From Alphaproteobacteria bacterium (lineage in GTDB: Bacteria > Pseudomonadota > Alphaproteobacteria > Reyranellales > Reyranellaceae): a stretch of DNA of 64,000 nt. The translations under genes and the position numbers were made by a program. A model generated the notes under the pieces. The model made no database searches. It was not told the origin of the DNA and saw only the letters and a program-made list of their open reading frames with translations. Each line of letters opens with the position of its first letter. Position 1 is the stretch's first letter. The stretch is from positions 186,001 to 250,000 of the forward strand of contig VGCH01000001.1 in assembly GCA_016870115.1 (NCBI GenBank), in the 5' to 3' direction. Shown in pieces: positions 26,753 to 35,728 of the stretch.

Positions 26753-27949
26753 ATGGCCGCGCCCGCCAACTCCGTACTGATCGTGACGCTCCCGCCCATC
26801 CTGGGCGGCGTGACCAACCAGGCACGGCTGGTGGCTGAGCTCTTGCAGCGGCGAGGCTATGCGCCGACGCTGGCCTGGCGCGCCTACTTCAGCGACCGGC
26901 CCGAACTTTCGGTCCCTAGCTGGCGGCTCGGCCGCGGCCGCCCGGATGTCGCTGCCGTCGACGGCGCGCCCTGGCCGCAGCTCGCCGTCGGCAGCTGGTT
27001 GCCCGAGTTCGAATGGGCGCACCACCGCGCCTGGTCTCCCTGGGACAGGGTGATCGACAGCCATCGCCATCACATTGTGGTCTCGGGCAACAACCTTCCC
27101 GGCTTCGGACTCGTCGAGCGCGGGGTGCCGTCGCTGCAATGGATCGCCTCCGGCTATCGCGCCGACCGCGTCGATCGTTTCCGCACCCTGTCGCTGCCGC
27201 GCCGCGTCTTCGACGCGCTTCTCAATCGACCGGTCACGCTCGCCCAGGAACGGCGCATTCTGGAGAATGCCGATACCCTCGCGATTTCGAACTACACGCT
27301 GAACGCGCTGCGCGACCTCGCCCCGCGCCATCGCGTGCGTGGTCGCATCCTGATTCCGGTGGACACTGGGCGCTTCCGGCCAGAGGGCCGGCCGTCCGCG
27401 GCGGGGCGCCGGTTGCGGATCGGAACGACCGGTCACATGTCGGATCCGCGCAAGAACTGCGAGCTTCTGATCGCGGCTTTCCGGCAGGTGGCACAGCAAC
27501 GCAACGACGTGGATCTGTCGATCCGCTGCGATCTCGATCGCCCGGCGTTCGACGCGCGATTTGGCACGGCCGATCTCGGCGAGCGCCTGCAGGTCGGACT
27601 GCCATTGCCCTTTGCCAAGCTGTCCGACTTCTATCGCAGCCTCGATGTGTTCGCGATCTCGTCCTGGCAGGAAGGGCTCTTGGTCACCGGCACCGAGGCG
27701 ATGGCGTGCGGCGCGACCGTGGTGTCGACGCGATGCGGTGGACCGGAAGAGTTCGTGCACGACGGGCAGACCGGCCTGATGTCGGGTTTCCATCCGGTCG
27801 ATCACGCGACGCGCCTCTTGGAAGCGCTGGACGACGCCGCCGGACCACGGCGACTTTCGTCGGCGGGCATTGAGCTGGTGCGCGAGCGCTTCGCCATGAC
27901 GGTGTTTGAAGAGAGCTTCCTGCACCACTTCGCGGCTTTGCACCGTTGA
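26753..27949 (+). CDS. Glycosyltransferase, GT4-like
   Basis: A 398-residue GT-B fold protein. The N-terminal domain begins VLIVTLPPILGGVTNQARLV, a glycine-rich acceptor loop; the C-terminal domain has IGTTGHMSDPRKNCELLIAAF and GTEAMACGATVVSTRCGGPEEFVHDGQTG, the E-x7-E-like nucleotide-sugar site of GT4 enzymes. There are no other polysaccharide genes nearby, so the acceptor cannot be guessed. It stands alone between the divergent copA and the downstream dehydrogenase operon. Confidence 0.85.
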   Translation: MAAPANSVLIVTLPPILGGVTNQARLVAELLQRRGYAPTLAWRAYFSDRPELSVPSWRLGRGRPDVAAVDGAPWPQLAVGSWLPEFEWAHHRAWSPWDRVIDSHRHHIVVSGNNLPGFGLVERGVPSLQWIASGYRADRVDRFRTLSLPRRVFDALLNRPVTLAQERRILENADTLAISNYTLNALRDLAPRHRVRGRILIPVDTGRFRPEGRPSAAGRRLRIGTTGHMSDPRKNCELLIAAFRQVAQQRNDVDLSIRCDLDRPAFDARFGTADLGERLQVGLPLPFAKLSDFYRSLDVFAISSWQEGLLVTGTEAMACGATVVSTRCGGPEEFVHDGQTGLMSGFHPVDHATRLLEALDDAAGPRRLSSAGIELVRERFAMTVFEESFLHHFAALHR

Positions 27950-28000
27950 CAGCGCGGAGCGGGCGTTGAACCGTGCGCGCCGCATCGGAGGAGAAGGTCT

Positions 28001-29098
28001 ATGGCGGACGCGGGCAAGAACGACATCCGGGTGAAACCCGACCGCCTGCACGCCTTCACGGCCGCGATCTGTCGCGCCGATGGCAGCACGACCGAGGAAG
28101 CGAAGCTGGTCGCCGATCATCTGGTTCTGGCCAATCTCTACGGCCATGACAGCCACGGCGTCGGCATGATGCCGCACTACATCGGCAACACGACCACCGG
28201 ACGCTGTGTGCGCAATCACCACGCGCTGATCGCGCGCGACAATGGCGCCGTGATCGTGGTCGATGGCGGCCGGGGCTACGGCCAGGTGATCGCGAAGGAG
28301 GCGATGGAGTTCGGCATCGACCGGGCGCGCGAGCACGGGGTCTGCGTCGTCGGGCTGGTGAATTCGCACCATATTGGCCGCATCGGCCACTGGGCCGAGC
28401 AGTGCGCGCGCGCGGGCATGGTGAGCACGCACTGGGTCAACGTCCATGGCCACAAATCGCTGGTGGCGCCGTTCGGCGCGGCCGAGGCGCGCATCACCAC
28501 CAACCCCTATTGCACCGCCGTCCCGCGCAAGGGTCGCGAGCCGGTGGTCCTCGACTTCGCGACCAGCCAGGTGGCGATGGGCAAGGTGCGCGTCGCCAAC
28601 AACAAGGGCGAGCCGATGGAGCCCGGTCTGCTGATCGACGCCCAGGGCCGGCCGACGGTCGATCCCGGGACGATGTACAACGCGCCCTATGGCGCCATCC
28701 TGCCCTTCGGCTTGCACAAGGGCGGTGGGCTCGCGCTGATCTGCGATCTTCTGGCCGGCGCGTTGACGGGCGGCGGCACGCATAGCCAGCGGACCATCAA
28801 ACCGGACGGCACCGACATCATCAACAACATGCTATCGATCATAGTCGACCCTGCCGCGATGGGCGGACTCGACGCGTTCGAGGACGAGGTCGAGAACTTC
28901 GTCACCTGGATCAAGTCCTCGAAGCCACAGCCGGGCGTGCCCGAGGTGCTGATGCCCGGTGAGCCGGAGCGGGCGCGCCGCATCGACCGCGAGCGCAATG
29001 GCGTGCCGATCGACCCAACCACCTGGGCACAGCTGGTCGAGACGGCCCGCAAGGTTCGCCTGAACGACACCGAAATCCGCGACATCGCCGGCGTGTGA
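28001..29098 (+). CDS. Malate/L-lactate dehydrogenase family (Ldh2-type) oxidoreductase
   Basis: A 365-residue NAD(P)-dependent 2-hydroxyacid dehydrogenase of the malate/sulfolactate/ureidoglycolate family, unrelated to classical MDH. NLYGHDSHGVGMMPHY near residue 45 and VNSHHIGRIGHWAEQCA near 115 contain the conserved active-site His residues. The start ATG follows GGAGGAGAAGG. It begins a three-gene unit with a glutathione transferase 22 bases downstream and a DUF985 protein. Ldh-type, malate-type and ureidoglycolate-type members cannot be told apart by eye. Confidence 0.88.
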   Translation: MADAGKNDIRVKPDRLHAFTAAICRADGSTTEEAKLVADHLVLANLYGHDSHGVGMMPHYIGNTTTGRCVRNHHALIARDNGAVIVVDGGRGYGQVIAKEAMEFGIDRAREHGVCVVGLVNSHHIGRIGHWAEQCARAGMVSTHWVNVHGHKSLVAPFGAAEARITTNPYCTAVPRKGREPVVLDFATSQVAMGKVRVANNKGEPMEPGLLIDAQGRPTVDPGTMYNAPYGAILPFGLHKGGGLALICDLLAGALTGGGTHSQRTIKPDGTDIINNMLSIIVDPAAMGGLDAFEDEVENFVTWIKSSKPQPGVPEVLMPGEPERARRIDRERNGVPIDPTTWAQLVETARKVRLNDTEIRDIAGV

Positions 29099-29120
29099 GC
29101 CGGTCGCAAGGAGAAGATCG

Positions 29121-29738
29121 ATGGCCAAGATGAAGCTCTACTATTCGCCCGCCTCGCCCTATGCCCGAAAGGTCCGCGCCGTCGCGCTCGAAGCCGGGCT
29201 CACCAAGAAGATCGAGATGGTGAACGTCGTGTTGTCGCCGATCGCGCCCAACGCCGATGTCGACAAGCGCAACCCCATCGGCAAGATCCCGTCGCTCTCG
29301 ATCAAGGGCATGGAGCTCTTCGACTCGCCGGTGATCTGCGAATATCTCGACACCCAGCATCGCCGGCGCAAGCTGTTCCCGGCCAAGGGCGCAGCGCGCT
29401 GGACCGCGCTGCGGCTCCAGGCGCTGGGCGACGGGCTGCTCGATGCCGCGCTGCTCGCCCGATACGAAACCTTCCTGCGGCCCGAGGCGCTGCGCTGGTC
29501 CGACTGGACGGCCGGCCAGATGAAGAAGATCTCGGGCGTGCTCGACCGGCTGGAGGCCGAGGTGAAGTCGCTCAAGGGCAAGCCGACGATCGGCTCGATC
29601 ACGGTGGGCTGCGCGCTGGGCTACCTCGATTTCAGGTTCGCGAGCTTCGGCTGGCGGCAGGGGCGCCCCAAACTCGCCAAGTGGTTCGCCAGCTTCGCCG
29701 AGTTGCCGTCGATGAAAGAGACGGCGCCGACCGCGTGA
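29121..29738 (+). CDS. Glutathione S-transferase family protein
   Basis: A 205-residue GST. The thioredoxin-like N-terminal domain reads MKLYYSPASPYARKVRAVAL, with Ser of SPYARK as the likely glutathione-activating residue; GKIPSLSIKGMELFDSPVICEYL is the cis-Pro and Glu-Ser glutathione-binding stretch. The C-terminal helical domain follows. ATG at 29121 has AAGGAGAA upstream. Its TGA overlaps the GTG of the DUF985 gene. A role in detoxification or in isomerisation of a hydroxyacid-derived compound is possible; not decided by sequence. Confidence 0.9.
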   Translation: MAKMKLYYSPASPYARKVRAVALEAGLTKKIEMVNVVLSPIAPNADVDKRNPIGKIPSLSIKGMELFDSPVICEYLDTQHRRRKLFPAKGAARWTALRLQALGDGLLDAALLARYETFLRPEALRWSDWTAGQMKKISGVLDRLEAEVKSLKGKPTIGSITVGCALGYLDFRFASFGWRQGRPKLAKWFASFAELPSMKETAPTA

Positions 29739-30154
29739 CCGCCGACGAAATCGCGGTCCACCTCGGGCTGCAGCCGCATCCCGAAGGTGGCTGGTATCGC
29801 GAGACCTGGCGCGGCGCAACGCAGGACGGCGCGCGCGGCGCCGGGACAGCGATCTTTTTTCTGCTGAAGGCCGGCGAACGCTCGCACTGGCACCGCGTCG
29901 ACGCCGACGAGACCTGGCACTTCTACGATGGCGCGCCGCTTGAGCTCGGGCAGAGCGCGGACGCCCGCTCGGTGTCGGCCACGCGGCTCGGCCGCAATCT
30001 GGCACTGGGCGAGACCCCGCAAGCGACCGTGCCGCGCGGTGTCTGGCAGTCGGCCCGAACGCTCGGCGCCTGGACGTTGGTGGGCTGTACCGTGGCGCCG
30101 GCCTCCGAGTTCACAGGCTTCGAGCTTGCGCCGCCGGGCTGGCACCCGGGCTGA
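29735..30154 (+). CDS. Cupin-5 (DUF985) domain protein
   Basis: A 139-residue beta-barrel protein. LGLQPHPEGGWYRETWR opens the DUF985 fold, FFLLKAGERSHWHRVDADETWHFYDG gives the cupin metal-site region (His, His, Glu, His), and LGAWTLVGCTVAPASEFTGFEL closes it. Start at GTG in the GTGA overlap with the GST stop. Function of the family is not settled; some members are treated as sugar-epimerase-like. It ends seven bases from the convergent EamA transporter gene. Confidence 0.85.
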   Translation: MTADEIAVHLGLQPHPEGGWYRETWRGATQDGARGAGTAIFFLLKAGERSHWHRVDADETWHFYDGAPLELGQSADARSVSATRLGRNLALGETPQATVPRGVWQSARTLGAWTLVGCTVAPASEFTGFELAPPGWHPG

Positions 30155-30161
30155 ACAACAG

Positions 30162-31031
30162 CTATCGCGCGCGACCCGCCAGAACGGCTCCGGCGACGAC
30201 CAGTGCGCCGGCGATCGGCAGCGTCCAAGTCAGCGGCGCGAGCCCCAGGAGCACCAGCAGCGCGGTCGAGAGGATCGGCGTAGCGTAGCTCAAGGCACCG
30301 AGCAGTCCGATGTCGCCGCGCTTCACCGCGTGATCCCACAGATAGAACGCGGCGCCTGTCGGGCCGAGCCCGAGCAGCACCACCGCGCCCCACGCCAGGT
30401 AGGAGTCGGGCCAGCGCGTCGTCTCGAAAGCGAGATGGCAGAGAAGCGAAAGCACCGCCGAGGCCGCGCAGAACGCCGCCACCGCATCGGTCGGCGTGTC
30501 GCCGAAGCGTCGCGACAAAACCGAATACCCCGACCAGACGAAGGCGCAGCCCAGCGCCAGCGCATAGCCGAGCGCATGCTGTGCCTCGAAGGCGACGCCT
30601 CGCCCCAGCGCCAGCACGCCCACGCCGGCGAGCCCCAGCACCGCGCCCGCAAGGTGCGGCCAGCGCAAGCCGGCGCCGGCAAAGGGTGCGGCCAAGAGCA
30701 CGATCAGGAGCGGCCAGAGGTAGTTGACGAGATTGGCTTCGGCCGGCGGCGCGAGCTGCAGGGCCGCGAAGTAGAGCGCGTGGTAGCCGAACAGCCCGCC
30801 TACCCCGAGCGCCCAGACCGGTGCGGGCCAGCGCAGCAGGGCGCGGCCGGCGCGGCCCGCCCATGCCGCACGGACGAACCCCAGGCCCGCACCCAGGGCG
30901 AAAGTCATGGCCACCATCTGAAATGGAGGGATAGGCCCGGCCGCGACCGCAAGCGACGCGAGCGCGCCCCACAACGCGATGGCGGCGAGCCCGGCGGTCA
31001 GCGCGGCGGAGGGCCGGGGCAAATGGGTCAT
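30162..31031 (-). CDS. EamA/DMT-superfamily transporter
   Basis: A 289-residue inner-membrane protein with about ten hydrophobic helices in two EamA repeats. The first ends with LLRWPAPVWALGVGGLFGYHALYFAALQL, the second contains LGPTGAAFYLWDHAVKRGDIG and SYATPILSTALLVLLG, which are typical of amino-acid or metabolite exporters such as YddG-like proteins. It is monocistronic and divergent from the DUF1499 gene. Substrate unknown. Confidence 0.85.
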   Translation of the reverse strand: MTHLPRPSAALTAGLAAIALWGALASLAVAAGPIPPFQMVAMTFALGAGLGFVRAAWAGRAGRALLRWPAPVWALGVGGLFGYHALYFAALQLAPPAEANLVNYLWPLLIVLLAAPFAGAGLRWPHLAGAVLGLAGVGVLALGRGVAFEAQHALGYALALGCAFVWSGYSVLSRRFGDTPTDAVAAFCAASAVLSLLCHLAFETTRWPDSYLAWGAVVLLGLGPTGAAFYLWDHAVKRGDIGLLGALSYATPILSTALLVLLGLAPLTWTLPIAGALVVAGAVLAGRAR

Positions 31032-31105
31032 GCGGCGGCGATAGCGCTCTCAGGCGGATGCGCGCAAGCCGGATCGCGGCTAGCATGAACGGCGAAGGAG
31101 ACTTG

Positions 31106-31858
31106 ATGTTCGCTCGACCGGCGAACCCCATCAGCCACCGGCTGGCCCGTCTGGCGCTGGCGATCGCAGCCGCCGGCGGGCTGCTCGTGGGCATGGCTGG
31201 GCCGCTGCATCGCTATGCCGGCGTCGATCCCGCGATTGCGCTGAGCATCTTCCGCTACGGCTCCTACATCGCGTTCGCCGCGATTGCGCTGGGCCTCGCG
31301 ACGCTGGTCCCGACCCGCCCCGGCGATCGGCGTCGCGGATTCCTGTCGGCACTGCTGGCGTTGATCCTGGGCGGCGGCGCGGCCTTTGTGCCGCTCACCT
31401 GGTTCCTGAAGGCCCGCAACCTGCCGGCCATCCACGACATCAGCACCGACCTCGCCGATCCGCCGGTCTTCGTGGTGACGGCGCAGTTGCGACGCGGCGC
31501 GGCCAATCCGGCGGCCTACTCCGGCGCGGAAACCGCGCGGCTCCAGCGCGCGGGCTACCCTGAGCTTCTGCCGTTGAAGCTCGCGGTTCCAACCGACCAG
31601 GCCTTCACCAGGGTCGATCGTGCCGCGATGGAGCTCGGCTGGGAGATCGTTGCGCGCGCTCCGACGGATGGACGTATCGAGGCGACCGTGCGCAGCCCGT
31701 GGTTCGGCTTCATCGACGATGTCGTGATCCGTGTCCGACGCGACGGCGATGGTAGCCGCATCGACGTGCGCTCCAAGAGTCGCGTGGGACAGTCCGATCT
31801 CGGCGCCAACGCAGCGCGCATCACAGCTCTACTCGGGCGGGTTCGCGCCGGCAGCTGA
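31106..31858 (+). CDS. DUF1499 membrane protein
   Basis: A 250-residue protein with three N-terminal hydrophobic segments (about residues 10-100) followed by a soluble DUF1499 domain: IHDISTDLADPPVF, TRVDRAAMELGWEIVA, RSPWFGFIDDVVIRVR and RIDVRSKSRVGQSDLGANAARI are diagnostic. I prefer the ATG at 31106 because GAAGGAG lies eight bases before it; another ATG at 31085 adds seven residues. Its last 30 bases overlap the 3' end of the convergent histidine kinase gene. The role of DUF1499 is unknown. Confidence 0.85.
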   Translation: MFARPANPISHRLARLALAIAAAGGLLVGMAGPLHRYAGVDPAIALSIFRYGSYIAFAAIALGLATLVPTRPGDRRRGFLSALLALILGGGAAFVPLTWFLKARNLPAIHDISTDLADPPVFVVTAQLRRGAANPAAYSGAETARLQRAGYPELLPLKLAVPTDQAFTRVDRAAMELGWEIVARAPTDGRIEATVRSPWFGFIDDVVIRVRRDGDGSRIDVRSKSRVGQSDLGANAARITALLGRVRAGS

Positions 31859-33265
31859 GCCCGCGCCGGGTGGCAAGGTGAACCGGAAGGTCGCCCCACC
31901 GGGTCCATTGTCGATCAGAGAGATGTCTCCGCGCTGCGCGCGAACAAGATCGCGGGCGATGGCGAGACCAAGTCCGCTGCCGCCACTGCGGCCACCCGCT
32001 GCGAAGGGCCGAAACAGCGCGGCGCGCATCGGCTCAGGAACACCCGGCCCATCGTCGGCGACATCGACCAGCAGAAAGCCACGCGCCGAAGAGACGCGGA
32101 CGGTGACCGTATTGGCGCCGGCCTGGAACGCGTTGCGGCCGAGATTGGCGAAGATCCGGAAGAGGTGATCGCGATCGGCACGCACGGCGCAGCCCGTCGG
32201 CACCTCATTGCGCCAGTGCCGCACCCGCTCGGGTGCGCTGTCTTCGCCCTCTTCCTCGAGATGGGTTCCGACCTCGTCCACCAGATCGCCGAGATCGACC
32301 TCGGCGAGGCGCGGTTCGGGTCGGCCGCGCACATAGTCGAGCGCGTCGCCGGCAAGCCGCGTCGCACGGTCGATCGTGCCCAGAATGGTCGGCGCGAGCG
32401 CGCGCGTGCGGGCATCCTCGCTGCTCGCCAGCCGATCGCTCATCAGGCGCGCCGTCGCCAGGATGTTGCGAAGGTCATGGTTGATCTTGTTGGCGGCAGA
32501 GCCGACCTCGGCGAGGCGGGTCTTCTGCCGCAGCGACGCATGCAACTCGCGCTGCAGGTTGCGGAACTCGCGATCGACCACGCCGATCTCGTCGCCGCGG
32601 GTCGCTGGTGTCTTCAGGGCGACGGCTTCGGGCGCCCGCCGAAAGTCGGTCATGTCGCCTGATAGGTCCTGCAGCGGCCGCACGATCAGCCAGCGCAGCG
32701 CCAGGTAGAGCAACGCCGCGGTGAACAGCGCGATGATGATCGAAAGCGCGAGAATCCGGCCGGCATAGGCGTGCATCGCCAGCCGCATCGGCTCCTCGTC
32801 GACCACGACCCAGACCATGGCCGTGGGCAGGCGATTGGAGTAGCCGCCGATCCGCAGATAGAGCGATCCGTCGCGTCCCATCGCCGCCAGCGCGTCCCAG
32901 ATCAGGCCGAGTGCGCTGCGTTCCATCAGGTTGAAGGACGGCATCTCGTCGCGCGGCGGTACCAGCGTCAGCGCACGGTTCGGCTTGCCCGCCTCGACCA
33001 GCACCACCGCGTCGACCCGCGCATGATCGAGCAGCATGCGCTTCAGCTCCTCGGTCACCATCCGGTCGGGCGTGGCGTCGAGCGCCAGCGCGGCCAGCGT
33101 CCCGTTCTCGACGAGCTGCTCGAGATAGCTCACCCGAAAGCGCGCTATCGACGGCAGGAAGATCAGGACCTCCGCGGCCATCACCGCCGCGATCACCAGC
33201 CCCAGCACGCGCCACGACAGCCCGAACGGGGGTCGCGCGCGGGGAGGGGAAGGCGCGTCCGCCAT
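31829..33265 (-). CDS. Membrane sensor histidine kinase without an adjacent response regulator
   Basis: A 478-residue kinase. A first membrane helix (residues about 15-40), a sensor region of about 140 residues, a second helix (LSIIIALFTAALLYLAL), a HAMP-like linker, the dimerisation helix with phospho-acceptor His in NKINHDLRNILATAR, and an HATPase domain with NLGRNAFQA (N box), VADDGPGVP (G1) and GSGLGLAIA (G2). No receiver or regulator gene lies nearby, so its partner is encoded elsewhere. It is the third gene of a reverse unit, eight bases after the flavoprotein oxidoreductase, which hints that it senses envelope or redox state (inference). Confidence 0.88.
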   Translation of the reverse strand: MADAPSPPRARPPFGLSWRVLGLVIAAVMAAEVLIFLPSIARFRVSYLEQLVENGTLAALALDATPDRMVTEELKRMLLDHARVDAVVLVEAGKPNRALTLVPPRDEMPSFNLMERSALGLIWDALAAMGRDGSLYLRIGGYSNRLPTAMVWVVVDEEPMRLAMHAYAGRILALSIIIALFTAALLYLALRWLIVRPLQDLSGDMTDFRRAPEAVALKTPATRGDEIGVVDREFRNLQRELHASLRQKTRLAEVGSAANKINHDLRNILATARLMSDRLASSEDARTRALAPTILGTIDRATRLAGDALDYVRGRPEPRLAEVDLGDLVDEVGTHLEEEGEDSAPERVRHWRNEVPTGCAVRADRDHLFRIFANLGRNAFQAGANTVTVRVSSARGFLLVDVADDGPGVPEPMRAALFRPFAAGGRSGGSGLGLAIARDLVRAQRGDISLIDNGPGGATFRFTLPPGAGSAAGANPPE

Positions 33266-33273
33266 TCTTCAGG

Positions 33274-34695
33274 CTACCCCGGCAGCCGCGACAGGAATCG
33301 CACCAGCATCCGCGTGCGCGGCGCAAAGAGCGTCTCTGTGAAGTAGCTGCCAGCGGCGCGCTTGCCGGCTTCGCCCAGCGTCGGGTAGGGCGGGACCATC
33401 GAGGCCATGGCGGAGATCTTGAGGCGCCGCTGGACGGCGAGGCACCAGGGTTGAATCAATTCGCCCGCGTGCGGCCCCGCAATGGCGGCCCCCAGTACGC
33501 GCCCGCCGGGGCCGGTGACGATCTTTACGAGCCCCTCGGTCGCGCGCTCGGCTTGGGCGCGGTCATTGTCGTGGAAGGGCCAGCGCAGGACGCGCACGGC
33601 GTCGCCGTGCTCCTTGCGTGCCTCGGCCTCGCTCGCGCCCACGTTGGCGAGCTCGGGATCGGTGTAGGTCGCCCACGGCACCAACCTGCGATCGAGCCGA
33701 GCCGGGGCGCGGAAGAGCGCGCCACGGATGAAAAGCGAGGCCTGGTAGCCGGCCATGTGGGTGAAGGGATAGAGCCCGTTACAGTCGCCGATCGCCCAGA
33801 CGCGCCGGTTGGCGGTGCGCAGGCGATCGTCGACCTCAATGCCGCGCCGGGTGAAGCGGATGCCGGCGGCCTCCAGACCCAGCGCCTCGATGTTGGGCGC
33901 ACGACCCGCCGCGACCAGCAGATGCGAACCTTCGAGCCGTTCGCCGCCCGCCAGCTCGATCGTGACACCGGCGCCGTTGCCCGACACACGCTGGATCGAC
34001 GCACGCTCGCGCAACACGACACCGTCGCGGGCGAGCCGCGCGGTCACGATCGCGACCAGCTCAGGGTCGTCCTTGGCGAGGCACGTCGCGGCCTCCAGTA
34101 CAGTAACGCGACTGCCGAGCCGGCGATGCGCCTGGGCCATCTCGAGTCCAATCGGTCCGCCGCCGATCACAATGAGATGCTCGGGCCGCACGCGGTTGGC
34201 GAACACCGTCTCGTTGGTAAGGAACGGCACCTCGGCCAAACCCGGCACGGGCGGCGCCACCGGACGCGAACCGGTGGCGATCACGAACCGGCGCGCGGCA
34301 ATCGAGAAAGCGCCCGCGCGGATTTCGCCGGGGCCCTCGAAGCGCGCTTCTGCAGCGATGACGCGCACGCCGAGCTTCTCGAACCGCTCGACCGAATCGT
34401 TCGGCGCGATCGCAGCAATCACGCTGGCGACGTGATCCATCACGGCGGCGAAGTCGATCTTGGGCTCGACGGGCGCGATGCCGAACGCGGCGCCGTCGCG
34501 CTGCGCTTGCGCGGCCTTGGCGGCGGCGATCAACGCTTTCGACGGCACGCACCCATAGTTGAGGCAATCGCCGCCCATCCGGCCGCGTTCGACCAGCACG
34601 ACATCGAGGCCAAGCTGAGCGGCGCCAGCGGCAACCACCAGTCCGCCGGAGCCACCGCCTACAATGCATAGGTCCGGCGTGAGACGGCTGGTCAT
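33274..34695 (-). CDS. FAD-dependent pyridine nucleotide-disulfide oxidoreductase (mercuric reductase-like)
   Basis: A 473-residue class I flavin disulfide reductase. IVGGGSGGLVVAAGAAQLG is the FAD dinucleotide fold, GGDCLNYGCVPSKAL carries the redox Cys pair, VIGGGPIGLEMAQAHRRLGS the NAD(P) site and RVWAIGDCNG the second FAD motif. At the C-terminal dimer interface these enzymes usually place a His ahead of a Pro-Thr and Glu; here the stretch reads MVPPYPTLGEAGKRAAG without a His. The ATG at 34695 is the first that gives family-like sequence. One base separates it from the stop of the TVP38 gene; TVP38/mercuric-reductase-like pairs are frequent in bacteria. Confidence 0.9.
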   Translation of the reverse strand: MTSRLTPDLCIVGGGSGGLVVAAGAAQLGLDVVLVERGRMGGDCLNYGCVPSKALIAAAKAAQAQRDGAAFGIAPVEPKIDFAAVMDHVASVIAAIAPNDSVERFEKLGVRVIAAEARFEGPGEIRAGAFSIAARRFVIATGSRPVAPPVPGLAEVPFLTNETVFANRVRPEHLIVIGGGPIGLEMAQAHRRLGSRVTVLEAATCLAKDDPELVAIVTARLARDGVVLRERASIQRVSGNGAGVTIELAGGERLEGSHLLVAAGRAPNIEALGLEAAGIRFTRRGIEVDDRLRTANRRVWAIGDCNGLYPFTHMAGYQASLFIRGALFRAPARLDRRLVPWATYTDPELANVGASEAEARKEHGDAVRVLRWPFHDNDRAQAERATEGLVKIVTGPGGRVLGAAIAGPHAGELIQPWCLAVQRRLKISAMASMVPPYPTLGEAGKRAAGSYFTETLFAPRTRMLVRFLSRLPG

Positions 34696-34696
34696 G

Positions 34697-35407
34697 TCAG
34701 GCAGATCCCCTCTTGGCCTTGAGACGGGCGTGAACAACCGGCACCAATGACAGCGCGGCGAGCCCGAGGATAGGCAGCAGGAACTGCCATTCGAAGATTG
34801 TGCTGAGATCCGGCATGGCGCCACGCTGGAAGAGGGCGCCGAAGCCATTGCCGACGCTGGCATAGACCAACGCACCCGGTACGATTCCGATCAGCGTGCC
34901 CAGCGCGTAGGTGCCGAGCCCAACGCCCAGAAGCGCCGGCACGACATTCACCAGCCAGAACGGAAAGACCGGCACCAAACGCAAGAACAGCAGATAGCTG
35001 AACGCATCGCGTCGGAATCCCTCCTCGACGCGCGCAAGCGTCGCGCCTGCGCGCGCGCGGAAGAGATCGCGCAGCGCCGACCGCGCGGCGAGGAACACCG
35101 CGACCGCTCCCAGCGTCGCGCCCACGACCGACAGCCCGGCGCCCAGCCAAACCCCGAACAGGAACCCGCCCAACGGCGTCAGCAGGATCGCGACCGGCAG
35201 CGAGAACGCGACGACCACCGCATAGGCGGCGACAAAGCCCAGCATGGCCAGGATGCGGCTGGCGGCGACCCAGGCCGACAGGTCGGCGTGGTGCCGCGCC
35301 AGCATCTCGAAGGACAAGAAGCGATCCAGCCGCAGCAGAAAGAATGCGGCGAGCCCGGACAGCAGGAGGGCAGCCGGCAGGTACCGGCGGAGGGTCGGGA
35401 CTGACAT
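34697..35407 (-). CDS. TVP38/TMEM64 (DedA-like) membrane protein
   Basis: A 236-residue inner-membrane protein with five to six helices. VVVAFSLPVAILLTPLGGFLFGVWLGAG and LLFLRLVPVFPFWLVNVVPALLGVGLGTYALGTLIGIVPG hold the signature re-entrant G/P-rich segments of TVP38/TMEM64 (SNARE-associated) proteins, the wider group now linked to lipid scrambling or transport. ATG at 35407 suits the first helix; the longer frame upstream has no family character. First gene of the unit with the flavoprotein and histidine kinase; divergent from rpmH. Confidence 0.87.
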   Translation of the reverse strand: MSVPTLRRYLPAALLLSGLAAFFLLRLDRFLSFEMLARHHADLSAWVAASRILAMLGFVAAYAVVVAFSLPVAILLTPLGGFLFGVWLGAGLSVVGATLGAVAVFLAARSALRDLFRARAGATLARVEEGFRRDAFSYLLFLRLVPVFPFWLVNVVPALLGVGLGTYALGTLIGIVPGALVYASVGNGFGALFQRGAMPDLSTIFEWQFLLPILGLAALSLVPVVHARLKAKRGSA

Positions 35408-35491
35408 CGAGCGGGCCAACGCCTTTCCTATAGGGCCGGAACCGTCCGGGCTCCACGCAAGACCGGTCACGGTTGGGTGAGTGGGGCGAGA

Positions 35492-35520
35492 TTGACGGCC
35501 GTCAGTCGGCCCCTTATGAG
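35492..35520 (+). promoter_or_regulatory. Candidate promoter for rpmH and following genes
   Basis: TTGACG (35492-35497) and TATGAG (35515-35520) are separated by 17 bases, close to the sigma-70 consensus. The predicted start near 35527 leaves a leader of about 60 bases with a C-rich/G-rich hairpin before the rpmH ATG. No other good match lies in the 180-base gap. Confidence 0.5.
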
Positions 35521-35586
35521 AAGCGCCCTGAATTCCGCCCCCGGCGCTCGCCGCTTCGGGGGCCTTGTCTTTGATGGAGTTGCGCG

Positions 35587-35721
35587 ATGAAACGCACTTA
35601 CCAGCCCAGCAAGCTGGTGCGCAAGCGCCGCCACGGCTTCCGGTCCCGCATGGAGACCGTGGGTGGCCGCAAGGTGCTGGCGAACCGCCGCGCCAAGGGC
35701 CGCAAGCGCCTTTCGGCCTAG
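35587..35721 (+). CDS. rpmH: Ribosomal protein bL34
   Basis: The classic 44-residue bL34: [20 protein letters not shown], then a [19 protein letters not shown] core and LSA end. It is a basic component of the 50S subunit. The next gene, rnpA, starts seven bases after its stop, as in most bacteria, and this pair heads the conserved rpmH-rnpA-yidD-yidC-engB cluster. Confidence 0.98.
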   Translation: MKRTYQPSKLVRKRRHGFRSRMETVGGRKVLANRRAKGRKRLSA

Positions 35722-35728
35722 GCCGCCC

